From NCBI RefSeq assembly GCF_000588875.1, contig NZ_JEMV01000010.1:38934-102933 (forward strand): a DNA stretch of 64,000 bases, read 5' to 3'. The notes beneath the pieces are model-generated. The model did not search any database. It saw nothing but the letters and a program-made list of their open reading frames with translations, and had not been told where the DNA came from. Numbering within the stretch: the first letter of the stretch is position 1; every line of letters starts with the position of its first letter. Below, one piece after another: positions 8,627 to 18,108 of this stretch. This stretch comes from Sphingobium sp. Ant17. GTDB taxonomy: Bacteria; Pseudomonadota; Alphaproteobacteria; Sphingomonadales; Sphingomonadaceae. The position numbers and the translations under genes are program-made.

Positions 8627-10791
8627 GCCGGGACCGGCTCCTTGACCGTGGTTTCGCTGGCGGGGGTGTAGAAATCTTCACCCCGCGCCGCCTTGTCGCG
8701 CAGCCAGGCGGACGGCAGGAAGCGCGGCCCGTAAAGCTGCGCCAGACGGTCAGATTCCTGTACGAATGTTTTGATGCCGATGGTGTCGATATAGCTGATC
8801 GTGCCGCCGGTCCACGCTGGGAATCCCCAGCCATAGATCGCGCCAAGATCGGCATCCTGCGGCGTTTCCAGGACATTTTCTTCCAGGCACCGGGCGGTTT
8901 CCATAGCCTGCGCATAGAGATAGCGCTGCTTGAGTTCCTCGATGTCCCAGTCCGCTTTGGTGGGGAAATGATCGGCCAGCCCTTTCCACAGATGCTTCTT
9001 GCCGCCTTCGGGATAGTCGTAGAAGGCCCCGCCTGCTTTGCGGCTGGAGCGGCCGATCTCGTCCTTCATACGGCGCATGACGGCAACGCCGGCGGGCGGC
9101 GTATAGGCGTCGCCTTCCTCGGCGATCGCCTGATCGACGATCTTGAGCGGCAGGTCGAGCGTCAGTTCGTCCAGCAGCGCCAACGGGCCAACGGGCATCC
9201 CTACCGCCTTGGCCGCATTCTCGATCACCGCAGGCGGCACGCCTTCAGCCAGCATCGCCGCGCCTTCGTGGATCAGCATCTGGAACACGCGGCTGGTGTA
9301 GAAGCCGCGGCTGTCGTTGACGACGATCGGCGTTTTGCGCAGTTGGGCGATATAATCGAGGCCCTTGGCCAGCGTCGCCTTGCTGGTCTGCTTGCCCATG
9401 ATGACTTCGACCAGGCCCATGCGCTCGACCGGCGAGAAGAAGTGCAGGCCGATAAACTGGTCGGGGCGCTGTGATGCCTGCGCCAGTTGAGATATCGGCA
9501 GGGTCGAGGTGTTGGAGGCGAACACTGCATGGTCGGGCAACACCGCTTCGGCTTTGCGCGTCGTTTCCGCCTTGATCCCGGTGTCCTCGAACACCGCCTC
9601 TACCACGAGGTCGCAGCCGTCGAGCAGGGCGAAATCGTCGGTAGGGGTTATGCGGGCGAGGACGGCGTCGGCCTTGTCCTGTTTCGTCTTGCCCTTTTCG
9701 ATCAGCTTGCCCAGCACCCTGGCCGCATAATCCTTGCCCTTTTGTGCGGTCGCGGTGTCGCGGTCGATCAGGATCACCTCGATCCCCGCATTAGCGGAGA
9801 CATAGGCAATGCCCGCGCCCATCATGCCCGCGCCCAGCACGCCGACCTTCTTCGCCGCGAATTTCTCAAAGCCTTCGGGACGGCGCGCGCCCTTTTCAGC
9901 GGCCTGCTTGGAAATGAAGGTGGTGCGAATGATGTTGCGCGCGACCGGATCGGTCAGCAGCTTGGCGAAATATTTGCCCTCGACGGTCAGCGCCTTGTCG
10001 AAGGGCAGTTGCAGACCCTGGAACACGCAATTGAGGATCGCCAGCGGAGCTGGCTGATTATAGCCCACTTTGGCGATGCCACCCGTCGCCATCATATAAG
10101 CCGTCGAGTCTTCAGGGACGGTCAGCCCTTTCTTCTGCGGTGGGGTCCAGCCCTTGACGTCCCATGGCTTGACCGGGTCGGGCGCGGTCGCAAGCCAGGC
10201 TTTGGCCGCGTCGATCAGCGTGTCGGCGGAAACCACCTCGTCCACGATCTTCAGCTTAAGGGCTTCGGCGGGGCCGACCGAACGGCCCGACAGCAGCAGG
10301 TCGAACGCGGTTTTCATCCCCGCGATCAGGCCCAGCCGCACCGTGCCGCCCGATCCAGGAAGCAGGCCGACATTGACTTCTGGCAGGCCAACCTGCACCT
10401 TTGCGTCGTCCACCAATATGCGCCGATGGCAGGCAAGCGTGAGTTCGAACCCACCGCCCAGCGCCAGCCCGTTGATCGCCGCGACCCAGGGCTTGCCCGA
10501 CTGTTCGATCGCCCGGTGCATGTCGGTCGCGCGCTTGGAGAAAGCGTAGGCTTGGCTTGCCGTCAGCGTGCCGAAGCCGTTGACCAGTTGCTTAAGGTCG
10601 GCACCCGCCATGAAGCTGGCCTTGGCCGATGTCAGGATGACACCCGTGATGCTGTCATCTTCCGCGATCTGCTTCGTCACCGCTTCCATATCGGCTAAAA
10701 AAGCGTCGTTGACGACGTTCATCGATTCTTCCGCGTCGAGGGTCAGGATCGCGAAGCCGTCATCGGCCTTTTGCAGTTGCATGGTCTTCAT
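8623..10791 (-). CDS. FadB/FadJ-like bifunctional enoyl-CoA hydratase / 3-hydroxyacyl-CoA dehydrogenase
   Basis: The 722 residues are a fusion. The N-terminal crotonase domain has both catalytic glutamates (GGGFEL and LPEVNVGLLPGSGGT). The middle 3-hydroxyacyl-CoA dehydrogenase NAD domain has VGVLGAGMMGAG near residue 318 and FFSPVERM, followed by two C-terminal HAD domains. It carries out hydration and oxidation in beta-oxidation. It lies between thiolase and acyl-CoA dehydrogenase genes, 34 bp after the thiolase stop. Together with the hydratase-2/SDR pair downstream, the operon encodes two parallel hydration/oxidation routes, probably for different chain stereochemistry or bulk (inference). 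Confidence 0.93.
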   Translation of the reverse strand: MKTMQLQKADDGFAILTLDAEESMNVVNDAFLADMEAVTKQIAEDDSITGVILTSAKASFMAGADLKQLVNGFGTLTASQAYAFSKRATDMHRAIEQSGKPWVAAINGLALGGGFELTLACHRRILVDDAKVQVGLPEVNVGLLPGSGGTVRLGLIAGMKTAFDLLLSGRSVGPAEALKLKIVDEVVSADTLIDAAKAWLATAPDPVKPWDVKGWTPPQKKGLTVPEDSTAYMMATGGIAKVGYNQPAPLAILNCVFQGLQLPFDKALTVEGKYFAKLLTDPVARNIIRTTFISKQAAEKGARRPEGFEKFAAKKVGVLGAGMMGAGIAYVSANAGIEVILIDRDTATAQKGKDYAARVLGKLIEKGKTKQDKADAVLARITPTDDFALLDGCDLVVEAVFEDTGIKAETTRKAEAVLPDHAVFASNTSTLPISQLAQASQRPDQFIGLHFFSPVERMGLVEVIMGKQTSKATLAKGLDYIAQLRKTPIVVNDSRGFYTSRVFQMLIHEGAAMLAEGVPPAVIENAAKAVGMPVGPLALLDELTLDLPLKIVDQAIAEEGDAYTPPAGVAVMRRMKDEIGRSSRKAGGAFYDYPEGGKKHLWKGLADHFPTKADWDIEELKQRYLYAQAMETARCLEENVLETPQDADLGAIYGWGFPAWTGGTISYIDTIGIKTFVQESDRLAQLYGPRFLPSAWLRDKAARGEDFYTPASETTVKEPVPA

Positions 10792-10825
10792 GGAATGTCC
10801 CGCTCTATAGTTCGCAAGGGCGCGT

Positions 10826-12028
10826 TCAGACGCGCTCGATGATGGCGGCCGTGCCCAGGCCGTTGGCGGCGCACAGCGTGATGAGGCCAGTTGCTGCGTC
10901 GCGCCGTTCCAGTTCGTCCAGAACGGTGCCCAGGATCATCGCGCCGGTCGCGCCGAGCGGATGGCCCATAGCGATCGCACCGCCATTCACGTTGATCTGG
11001 TCATCGGGGATGTCGAGGTCACGCTGGAAGCGCATCACGACGCTGGCGAAGGCTTCGTTCAGTTCCCACAAGTCAATGTCCTTTTCGGTCATCCCGCCTG
11101 CCTTCAACGCCTTGCGCGACACGGCGGTGGGCGCGGTCAGCATGATCGTGGGTTCAGAGCCGATATTGGCATAGGAGCGGATACGCCCGCGCGGCTTCAA
11201 TCCCGCTTTCTCGCCGAATGCCTTCGATCCCACCAGCACCAATCCAGAACCATCGACGATGCCGGAGCTGTTGCCGCCGTGGTGGACATAGTTGATTTCT
11301 TCCAGCTCGGGATATTTCGCTTTGCCCACTGCCTCGAACCCTGCCTTGCCATAGCCTTCGAACGCCGGCTTGAGCTTGGCGAGGCTTTCGACCGTGGTGC
11401 CGGGGCGCATATGTTCGTCGCGTTCGAGGATGACTTCACCCAGCACATCTGTCACCGGGACGATCGAGCGCTTGAAATAGCCCTGGTCCCAGGCATGGGC
11501 GGCCTTGCGCTGGCTTTCGACGGCGAAGCCGTCGACATCCTCGCGGGTATATCCGTCGAGCGTGGCGATAATGTCCGCGCCGATGCCTTGGGGGGCGTAA
11601 TAATTGCTGAAAGCCACGGCGGGGTCTGACGTCCAGGCGCCGGAGTCATAGCCCATCACCGTGCGACTCATCGACTCAACGCCGCCGCCGATACCCGCGT
11701 CGATCATCCCGGCATGAACCTGCGCAGCGATCAAGCTGACCGCGTCAAGGCCGGTGGCGCAGAAGCGATGAATCTGCTGCCCCGCGACGGTCTGGGCATA
11801 GCCTGCCTGCAACACCGCCGCGCGCGCCAATACTCCGCCCTGTTCGCCGACCGGCTGTGCCATGCCAATGATCACATCGTCGAGCAGCGCGGTATCGAGA
11901 TTGTTGCGCGACTGAAGCGCCTTGAGCAACTGCGTCGCCAATTCGACCGAGCTTATCTCATGCAGCGCGCCATCCGGGCGGCCCTTGCCGCGCGGCGTGC
12001 GAACATGATCGTAGATATAGGCTTCCAT
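10826..12028 (-). CDS. Thiolase (acetyl-CoA C-acyltransferase)
   Basis: This 400-residue thiolase has the nucleophilic Cys in HRFCATGLDAV, the base His in GGAIAMGHPLGATGA and the second Cys in TLCAANGLG. The ATG at 12028 begins MEAYIYDHVRTPRGKG, the usual family N-terminus; an upstream ATG at 12097 would start inside the operator. It releases acetyl- or propionyl-CoA at the end of each beta-oxidation turn. It is the first gene of the minus-strand operon running to 5748. The dyad at 12097-12112 lies 69 bp from its start and 69 bp from the divergent synthetase start. Confidence 0.93.
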   Translation of the reverse strand: MEAYIYDHVRTPRGKGRPDGALHEISSVELATQLLKALQSRNNLDTALLDDVIIGMAQPVGEQGGVLARAAVLQAGYAQTVAGQQIHRFCATGLDAVSLIAAQVHAGMIDAGIGGGVESMSRTVMGYDSGAWTSDPAVAFSNYYAPQGIGADIIATLDGYTREDVDGFAVESQRKAAHAWDQGYFKRSIVPVTDVLGEVILERDEHMRPGTTVESLAKLKPAFEGYGKAGFEAVGKAKYPELEEINYVHHGGNSSGIVDGSGLVLVGSKAFGEKAGLKPRGRIRSYANIGSEPTIMLTAPTAVSRKALKAGGMTEKDIDLWELNEAFASVVMRFQRDLDIPDDQINVNGGAIAMGHPLGATGAMILGTVLDELERRDAATGLITLCAANGLGTAAIIERV

Positions 12029-12096
12029 CGTAAATTCCCGATCCGTGATCCGATATTTTGCTGTGTCCGCTCTTGGCGTGGGCGGCCCTGTCCGCA

Positions 12097-12112
12097 CCTA
12101 TCCAACGAAAGG
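12097..12112. promoter_or_regulatory. Shared dyad operator copy 3
   Basis: CCTATC-CAAC-GAAAGG lies exactly midway in the divergent thiolase / acyl-CoA synthetase promoter, 69 bp from both start codons. The half-operator and spacer are almost the same as copy 5 (25301-25316): the 14-base core AYCCAACGAAAGGC is shared. Confidence 0.6.
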
Positions 12113-12180
12113 CGCATGGACGGACGCACGCTGCAATCTGAAGGCCAATCGGGATCTACGGGTATTAGGAGCGGGCTTTC

Positions 12181-13851
12181 GTGGGCATCAAGGGCGAGAA
12201 CAGCGCCGCAATTCGCATCTCTGCGACAACCCTGGGCGACCTGCTGATGAAGGGGTGGGACAAGGGCGGCGGCAAGGAGGCGCTGGTATTTCCGGGCGAA
12301 CGCAAAAGCTATGATGATGTGGTGGCTGGCGTAATTAACCGCGCGCGCGGACTGAAGGCGCTGGGCATCGGGCGCGGCGACCATGTCGGCATCTTGCTGC
12401 CGTCCAGCATAGAATTTGTCGAGGCGCTGTTCGCCAACGCGATGTGTGGCGCGGTGTCGGTGCTGATGAACGCGCGCTACAAGGCGCCGGAAATGGCCTA
12501 TGTCGCGCAAAATGCCGATCTGCGCGCGATCGTGACCAATGATTTGGTAACCGAGCATGTCGATTTCGGCGCGCGGCTGGTGGAGGCCTTTCCCGACCTA
12601 CCGACAGCGGCCGATCCCGCTGCCCTGACCCTTGCAGGCACGCCGCTGCTGACGCAGATCATCATGCTGGGCGGGCGTTCCGCGCCCGGCTTCGTCGACC
12701 AGGCCCGGTTCGATGCGGCGGTACAAAGCGTCAGCGAAAGCGACATCCACGACACGCGCCTGACCGTGCGGGTGCGCGATACCGCGATGATCCTCTACAC
12801 TTCCGGCACATCGGCCAATCCCAAGGGGTGCCTGCTCAGCCATGAGGCAGTGACGCGCGAGGCGAACAATCTGGCGCGCTATCGCTGGGGCTTCCAGCCT
12901 GACGAGCGGGCCTGGTCGCCGCTGCCACTGTTCCATATCGCGGCGATGCTGTGCATGTTGGGAGCGATGGATGTAGGCGGCACCTTTATCGGCCAGCCGC
13001 ATTTCGACGCCGGGGAAAGCCTGCGCCAGATCGAGGCGGAGCAGGTGACGATGATGTTCCTGCCCTTCGTCACTTTCCATCAGGCGATGATTGCTCACCC
13101 CGATTGGGACAAGACGGATATGTCATCCGTCCGTCTGCAAAATAGCTGCTTTGCGTTCATGCCGGACCGGGTTGGGCAGGCCTATCGCGACAAGGCCCCA
13201 AATATGCTGCAAGTGGGCACCATGGGCATGACCGAGGCGACCGGCATCGTCACCACTGGCGGCCCAGCTATGGACCCGGAAATGGGTTTCAGAAAACTGG
13301 GCTACCCGCTCGCCGGGATCGAGATGAAGATCGTCGACCCCGATACCGGCGCGGAACGGGGCGTGGACGAGCGGGGCGAGATTTTGATCCGGGGCTATAA
13401 TCTGTTCGACGGCTACTATCGCGACGCGGAAAAGACCGCCGAAGCGATCGACGTGGACGGATGGTATCATAGCGCCGACATCGGATCGATCGATGCGGAC
13501 GGCCATATGATGTTCCATGGCCGGTTCAAGGATATGCTGAAAGTCGGTGGCGAGAATGTCGCAGCGGCCGAGGTCGAGGCGGTGCTGGCCAGCCACCCAG
13601 CCGTGCGGCTGGCGCAGGTCATCGGCTTGCCCGACGATCGGCTGGCCGAGATTCCGGCGGCCTATATCGAGCGCGATGGCTACGTCGCGGTGGAGCCGGA
13701 CGAACTGATCGCCTACACCAAATCGCGCCTGGCGTCGTTCAAGGTGCCGCGCCACATAAGATTTATCGACGAATGGCCGATGTCGGCGTCGAAGATCCAG
13801 AAGTTCAAACTGCGCGCGGCGCTGATGGCCGAACTAGGCCTGAGCGACTGA
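12181..13851 (+). CDS. Acyl-CoA synthetase (AMP-forming)
   Basis: This 556-residue ANL-superfamily ligase has the P-loop LYTSGTSANPKG, the A5-type region GMTEATG, the A8 hinge region HGRFKDMLKVGGENV and a C-terminal Lys in SASKIQKFKLR. It activates a carboxylic acid to its CoA thioester with ATP. A GTG start at 12181 has AGGAG about 11 bp upstream; an internal ATG at 12250 would cut conserved residues. It is divergent from the beta-oxidation operon and shares its operator, so it probably supplies that operon's substrate. Confidence 0.9.
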   Translation: MGIKGENSAAIRISATTLGDLLMKGWDKGGGKEALVFPGERKSYDDVVAGVINRARGLKALGIGRGDHVGILLPSSIEFVEALFANAMCGAVSVLMNARYKAPEMAYVAQNADLRAIVTNDLVTEHVDFGARLVEAFPDLPTAADPAALTLAGTPLLTQIIMLGGRSAPGFVDQARFDAAVQSVSESDIHDTRLTVRVRDTAMILYTSGTSANPKGCLLSHEAVTREANNLARYRWGFQPDERAWSPLPLFHIAAMLCMLGAMDVGGTFIGQPHFDAGESLRQIEAEQVTMMFLPFVTFHQAMIAHPDWDKTDMSSVRLQNSCFAFMPDRVGQAYRDKAPNMLQVGTMGMTEATGIVTTGGPAMDPEMGFRKLGYPLAGIEMKIVDPDTGAERGVDERGEILIRGYNLFDGYYRDAEKTAEAIDVDGWYHSADIGSIDADGHMMFHGRFKDMLKVGGENVAAAEVEAVLASHPAVRLAQVIGLPDDRLAEIPAAYIERDGYVAVEPDELIAYTKSRLASFKVPRHIRFIDEWPMSASKIQKFKLRAALMAELGLSD

Positions 13852-13877
13852 CAAGGCAGAAAAATAGGAGAGGTTGA

Positions 13878-14659
13878 ATGCGGGTCATCATCACAGGCGC
13901 GGCGAGCGGCATCGGGCGGGCCTGCGCGCAATTGCTGGCCGCAGGCAGCGTAATCGCGGGCGAGCATCAGTTGCTGTTGGCCGATCGGGATGCCGCCAAT
14001 CTTGAGAGCGTAGCCGATGCGATCGGACCGGCGGCGGCGACCTGCGTGGTCGACCTAGCCGAGCTGGATTGCGGCGACCGGATCGTCGCGGCGGCAATGG
14101 CGCATATGGACGGGATCGACGCAGTCATCAGCAATGCCGGAATCATCATGGGCGGGGCGCTGATTGATCTGCCCGCCAGCGACTTCGACCGTATATTCGC
14201 GATTAACACACGGTCCGCCTGGCTGCTGGCCAAGGCGGCGCATCCGCATCTCAAGGCCAGCGGCGGGGCGTTCGTGGCCACCGCATCCATGTCCGCCACC
14301 GCGCCGACGCCTGCGCTAGGTTTCTACTCGTGCAGCAAGGCCGCGTTACTGATGATGATCCGGCAGCTCAGCATCGAATGGGGACCGGACGCATTCGGTG
14401 CAACACCGTGTCCCCTGGCCCGACCTATACGCCGATGACGGCAGCAGGCTATGACGACCCGGCGAGGCGCGACCAGCGCGAGGCGACCATACCGCTGCGC
14501 AAGCTGGGCGTGGCGGAGGATGTTGCCAACGCCATCCTATTCCTGATCGGGCCCCATGCGGGGCACATCAGCGGCATCGACATATTGGTCGATGGCGGGA
14601 TGAGCAACATGCTGATGCCCGCCAGTGGTGGCGGCACCGGGCAGAAGCGGCAGAATTAG
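13878..14659 (+). pseudogene. SDR, frameshifted
   Basis: The first frame (from 13878) has TGAASGIG, SNAG, TASMSA and the catalytic YSCSK. After IEWGPD it shifts. The second frame carries the expected RCNTVSPGPTYTP and the C-terminal DILVDGGMSN, ending at 14659. Restoring one base near 14389-14391 (reading GPDGIRCN) gives a normal 260-residue SDR. A GGAGAGG ribosome site precedes the ATG. It follows the acyl-CoA synthetase by 26 bp in one operon and converges on the GntR gene. Confidence 0.82.
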
Positions 14660-14666
14660 GATGGGG

Positions 14667-15383
14667 TCAGGCCGCCCGCACCTGTGTTTTCTGGCCCGGC
14701 AGGCGCATCGCGCCGTCCTGTGCATCAACCAGCAGGCGGGCGGTCGCCACCAAGTGATCGCCCAGCAGCGCGACCGCCCGATCGGCGTCGCGGCGCAACG
14801 TCGCGGTGACGATATCGCTATGTTCATGGACCAAGTCGCGCTCGCCGGTCGCCAGCGGGACGGTCAGGTAGCGATAGCGTTCCGATTGCGCGTAGAGCCA
14901 GTCGCGCATCCGCAGCAGCCAGGGGCTGTCGCAGGCGGCCACCAAAGCATGGTGGAATGCGCCATGGGCGTCGGCATAATCCTCGTTCAGGCGGGCAGGA
15001 TCAGTGGGATCGCGGGTCGGCGTCTTGCTGAGGCGATGGGCGGCGCTGACGATCGCGGATTCCCAGTCCAGCCCGCCGCGTGCGATGGCGCGTCGCAGGC
15101 ATTGCCCCTCTATATCGCTGCGCACTGTCACCAGATCCATCAGGTCGCCGATCGAAATCGGCGTCGCGCGAAAGCCCCGCGCATCGTCTTGCGTCACGAA
15201 ACCTTCGGACGTCAGGCGCGACAGGGCTTCGCGCACAGCGCCCAGGCTGAAGCCGCGATTGTCGGACACGTCTTTGATATTGATCCGATCGCCCGGCACC
15301 AGCCGGCACGTCAGGAGATCGTCCCGCAACTGGCGATAGGCCCGCTCGGTCAGGCTCAGCTTCTTCATCATCGCCAAAGCCAT
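14667..15383 (-). CDS. GntR-family regulator with FCD domain
   Basis: This 238-residue protein has an N-terminal winged helix (LTERAYRQLRDDLL, then GAVREALSRLTSEGFV) and an all-helical FCD ligand domain whose metal-type ligands are visible (HGAFHHALVAAC, EHSDIV). GntR/FCD proteins are usually repressors released by an organic acid or acyl-CoA. It is divergent from the FAH-led operon at 15501, and the AT-rich repeats between them are its likely operator. The start may be the first ATG (15383) or a later Met (MKKLSL). Confidence 0.85.
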   Translation of the reverse strand: MALAMMKKLSLTERAYRQLRDDLLTCRLVPGDRINIKDVSDNRGFSLGAVREALSRLTSEGFVTQDDARGFRATPISIGDLMDLVTVRSDIEGQCLRRAIARGGLDWESAIVSAAHRLSKTPTRDPTDPARLNEDYADAHGAFHHALVAACDSPWLLRMRDWLYAQSERYRYLTVPLATGERDLVHEHSDIVTATLRRDADRAVALLGDHLVATARLLVDAQDGAMRLPGQKTQVRAA

Positions 15384-15410
15384 AGCAGTTTTGAAGCCAG
15401 AGGCAAATAC

Positions 15411-15444
15411 GAATAGTATATTTCAGTTATCGGAATATATTTCA
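15411..15444. promoter_or_regulatory. AT-rich repeated element, candidate GntR operator/promoter
   Basis: Two related, imperfectly palindromic blocks, GAATAGTATATTTCA (15411-15425) and GAATATATTTCA (15433-15444), are repeated about two helical turns apart. They stand out in GC-rich DNA between the divergent GntR gene and the FAH-led operon. The dyad GAATATATTTC resembles the AT-rich sites of GntR regulators. No copy of the CCTATC dyad is here. Confidence 0.45.
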
Positions 15445-15500
15445 TGTTGACCCGGAGGGCGGCGCCCCTCACGGTGGCAGGGTATCAGGAGGATAGAATC

Positions 15501-16352
15501 ATGCGTTTGGCTAAAGTTGCGAAAAATGGGCAGACCGGTTTGGCAGTCGATACCGGCGCGGGCGTCAAGGCGCTGTTCGGCGATGCCGGGCTCTATGATC
15601 TCGACGCGCTGATCGCGCAGGGCGGCGACGCGCTGACGCAGGCGGGCGACGCGGTCGTGGCAGGCGGCGAGGATGTCGCGATTGACGATCTGACGTTCCT
15701 GCCGCCGCTGATCAAGGCGCCCAAGATCCTGTGCCTGGGCCTGAACTATAAGGACCATGCGGCGGAGGGCGGTTTCCAGGTGCCGGAATTCCCGACCGTG
15801 TTTGGCCGGTTCAACTCTAGCCTAATCGGCCATGGCGCGCCCATCATCAAGCCGCCCTGCTCCGACCAGCTCGACTATGAGGCGGAAATGGTCGCAGTCG
15901 TGGGCAAGGGCGGCAAGGACATCGCCAAGGATGACGCGTTGTCGCACATCGCCGCCTATTCAGTGTTCAACGACGGGTCGATCCGCGATTATCAGCTAAA
16001 GACCCCACAATGGACCGTCGGCAAGAATTTCGACGATACCGGCGCATTCGGACCATGGCTGGTGACGGCGGACGAACTGCCCGCAGGCGGCGCGGGCCTG
16101 AAGATCGAGACGCGCCTGAACGGCCAGACCGTACAGAGTGCCAACACGTCCGACATGGTGTTCGATGTGGTCGATACCGTCGCCCTACTGTCGACCTGCT
16201 TCACGCTGGAGGCGGGCGACGTGCTGGTGATGGGGACGCCGTCGGGCATCGGCCTGGCGCGCAATCCCCCGCTGTTCATGAAGGATGGCGATGTGTGCGA
16301 AGTGGAGATCGAGAAAATCGGCCTGCTGGTCAACCCGATTAAGGCGGCCTGA
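15501..16352 (+). CDS. Fumarylacetoacetate hydrolase (FAH) family protein
   Basis: The 283 residues show the FAH fold motifs: CLGLNYKDHAAE, then FGRFNSSLIGHGAPI, the metal ligands in DYEAEMVAVVGKGG, YSVFNDGS and the C-terminal GDVLVMGTPSGIGLARNP. Family members hydrolyse or decarboxylate 2,4-diketo and 2-hydroxy-dienoate acids, including products of aromatic meta-cleavage. It opens the long plus-strand operon and precedes an extradiol-dioxygenase-like protein, which supports a ring-cleavage role. A strong AGGAGG ribosome site sets the ATG at 15501; the in-frame ATG at 15444 is too early. Confidence 0.87.
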   Translation: MRLAKVAKNGQTGLAVDTGAGVKALFGDAGLYDLDALIAQGGDALTQAGDAVVAGGEDVAIDDLTFLPPLIKAPKILCLGLNYKDHAAEGGFQVPEFPTVFGRFNSSLIGHGAPIIKPPCSDQLDYEAEMVAVVGKGGKDIAKDDALSHIAAYSVFNDGSIRDYQLKTPQWTVGKNFDDTGAFGPWLVTADELPAGGAGLKIETRLNGQTVQSANTSDMVFDVVDTVALLSTCFTLEAGDVLVMGTPSGIGLARNPPLFMKDGDVCEVEIEKIGLLVNPIKAA

Positions 16353-16361
16353 GCAGCGAAA

Positions 16362-16385
16362 GGGCGGCGGCACGATCCGCCGCCC
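16362..16385. other. Intercistronic GC-rich hairpin
   Basis: GGGCGGCGG (16362-16370) pairs perfectly with CCGCCGCCC (16377-16385) over a 6-base loop, in the 53-bp gap between the FAH and VOC genes. There is no T-tract, and the downstream gene has its own strong ribosome site, so it is more likely an mRNA stability or partial attenuation element than a full terminator. Confidence 0.4.
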
Positions 16386-16405
16386 GACATGCCAAGGAGG
16401 ACAGG

Positions 16406-17371
16406 ATGAACGACAAGAGCATCGCCGGGCGGCGCGCCAATGTACTGGGCGTCCATTCGATTGACCATTTCGCGCTGGCCGTCCCGGATCTGGAGGACGC
16501 GCGCCGCTTCTACAGCCTCTTTGGTCTGGACGTGCGCGAGAGCGACGGCGGGCTGCATCTTTTCACACAGGGCAATCTTCATCGCTGGGGCGTCATCACG
16601 CAGGGCGCGGGCGCCAAGCAACTGCGCTATCTGAGCTTTGGCGTCTATGCCGACGAGATGGATGCGTTTGCCGCGCATCTCGATGCCTGTGGCGTCACCT
16701 ATATCGACGCGCCTACGAGTGCGGACACGCAGGGCATCTGGTTCAGCGGCTTTGATGGCCTGCCGATCAATATCCGCCCGGCGGACAAGGCGACGCCGGC
16801 GGAAAAAAGCCATTTCTCCTTTGCTAGCGCCCCGCCCGGTCAGTCCGGCGCGATCCTCAACAGCCAGGCACCCAAGGTCCATCCGCGTCGCCTGTCGCAC
16901 TTCGCGATCTTCACGACCGATGTGAACGCGGCCATCACTTATTATGAAAAGACGCTGGGCCTGCGCCTGTCTGACAAGAGCGAGCCGGGCGTCGCCTTTC
17001 TGCACGGCGTGCATGGCAGCGACCATCATCTGCTCGCACTCGTCCTGTCGGACCGACGCGGGATGCATCATAATAGCTGGGACGTAGGCTCCGTTATGGA
17101 AGTGGGCCTTGGCGGATCGACTATGGCGCGGGCGGGCTATGGTCCCAACTGGGGCGTGGGCCAGCATGTGCTGGGGGCCAATTATTTCTATTATGTCCGC
17201 GACCCATGGGGCAGTTTCAGCGAATATTCGGCCGACATCGACTTCATTCCCCATGACGTCGAATGGCCATCAGCCAATCATGCGCCCGAAGACAGCATGT
17301 TCCTGTGGGGGCCAGACCCCTTCCCCGAATTCATCCAGAACACAGAACCTACGGAGGCTGACCTGCCATGA
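16406..17371 (+). CDS. Two-domain VOC protein, type I extradiol dioxygenase-like
   Basis: The 321 residues form two VOC modules (about 14-125 and 162-285). Candidate Fe ligands at the family positions are H165 (LSHFAIFTTD), H221 or H222 (GMHHNSWDV) and E273 (DPWGSFSEY), with H254 in GQHVLGANYFYYVRDP close to the extradiol signature. The spacing is similar to BphC-type enzymes. It would cleave a catechol-like ring next to its hydroxyls. The flanking FAH and alpha/beta hydrolase genes fit a meta-cleavage route, but a non-ring-cleaving VOC role cannot be excluded. Its stop overlaps the next start (ATGA). Confidence 0.75.
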   Translation: MNDKSIAGRRANVLGVHSIDHFALAVPDLEDARRFYSLFGLDVRESDGGLHLFTQGNLHRWGVITQGAGAKQLRYLSFGVYADEMDAFAAHLDACGVTYIDAPTSADTQGIWFSGFDGLPINIRPADKATPAEKSHFSFASAPPGQSGAILNSQAPKVHPRRLSHFAIFTTDVNAAITYYEKTLGLRLSDKSEPGVAFLHGVHGSDHHLLALVLSDRRGMHHNSWDVGSVMEVGLGGSTMARAGYGPNWGVGQHVLGANYFYYVRDPWGSFSEYSADIDFIPHDVEWPSANHAPEDSMFLWGPDPFPEFIQNTEPTEADLP

Positions 17372-18108
17372 CCACATTTGTTTTACTCCACGGCGGCGGC
17401 ATGGGCGGCTGGACCTGGAAATATGTCCGCGAGCTGCTCGAAGCGCGGGGGCACAGGGTTTATACGCCGACCTTCACCGGCTTTGGCGAGCGCGCGCACC
17501 TGACCGGCCGGCATGTCGGCAACACGGTCCATGTGCAGGATATCGTCAACGTCCTGCATTATGAGGATCTGCATGATGTCGTGCTGGTCGCGCACAGCTA
17601 TGCCGGGACGGTGGCGCCGGGCGTGATCGCGCAAGCGGGCGACCGCATCGCCAGCGTCATTTATCTGGACGCCATCGTGCCCCATTCAGGCGAGCGCATA
17701 GCGTCGCTGATGGGCTATGTACCCGAAGACCAACTCGCTGGCCTGGACGCGATGCTGGAGGCAGGCGAAGGGCCGATAGGCTCTGGCGTAGATGTGATGC
17801 AGCGGGACGCGGCCAAGACGCACCCGCATCTGATGGACGCTGACCGGCAGCAATGGCTGCTCGATAATCTGACCGACCAGCCGATGCGGGCGACATCCTG
17901 TGTCATTCCTATAGGGGCTGAAACGATCACCAAGCCTGTCGATTATATTGCGGCGGCCATCACCGTCATGACCGCGATGCATCATCGCGCGCGGGCGCTG
18001 GGCTGGACCATCCACGACCATCCGGGCGATCATGCGCTGCTGGTGGGCGATCCCGAAGGGACGGTCGACCTGATCCTGAAGATCGCAGCCTCTAAGGGCG
18101 CGTCATGA
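17368..18108 (+). CDS. Alpha/beta hydrolase
   Basis: This 246-residue hydrolase has the oxyanion segment LLHGGGMGGWTW, the nucleophile elbow VAHSYAG and a C-terminal His in HDHPGDHALL. It resembles small esterases of the pimeloyl-ester/hydroxynitrile-lyase-like group. It is coupled by ATGA overlaps to the extradiol-like gene before it and to the SDR after it. It may cleave a C-C bond in the ring-opened product or an ester; the sequence does not decide. Confidence 0.8.
   Translation: MTTFVLLHGGGMGGWTWKYVRELLEARGHRVYTPTFTGFGERAHLTGRHVGNTVHVQDIVNVLHYEDLHDVVLVAHSYAGTVAPGVIAQAGDRIASVIYLDAIVPHSGERIASLMGYVPEDQLAGLDAMLEAGEGPIGSGVDVMQRDAAKTHPHLMDADRQQWLLDNLTDQPMRATSCVIPIGAETITKPVDYIAAAITVMTAMHHRARALGWTIHDHPGDHALLVGDPEGTVDLILKIAASKGAS

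Noticed and set aside
16362..16385. Rho-independent terminator between the FAH and VOC genes
   Set aside because: The hairpin has no following T-run and both flanking genes belong to one functional operon, so I list it only as an intercistronic hairpin.
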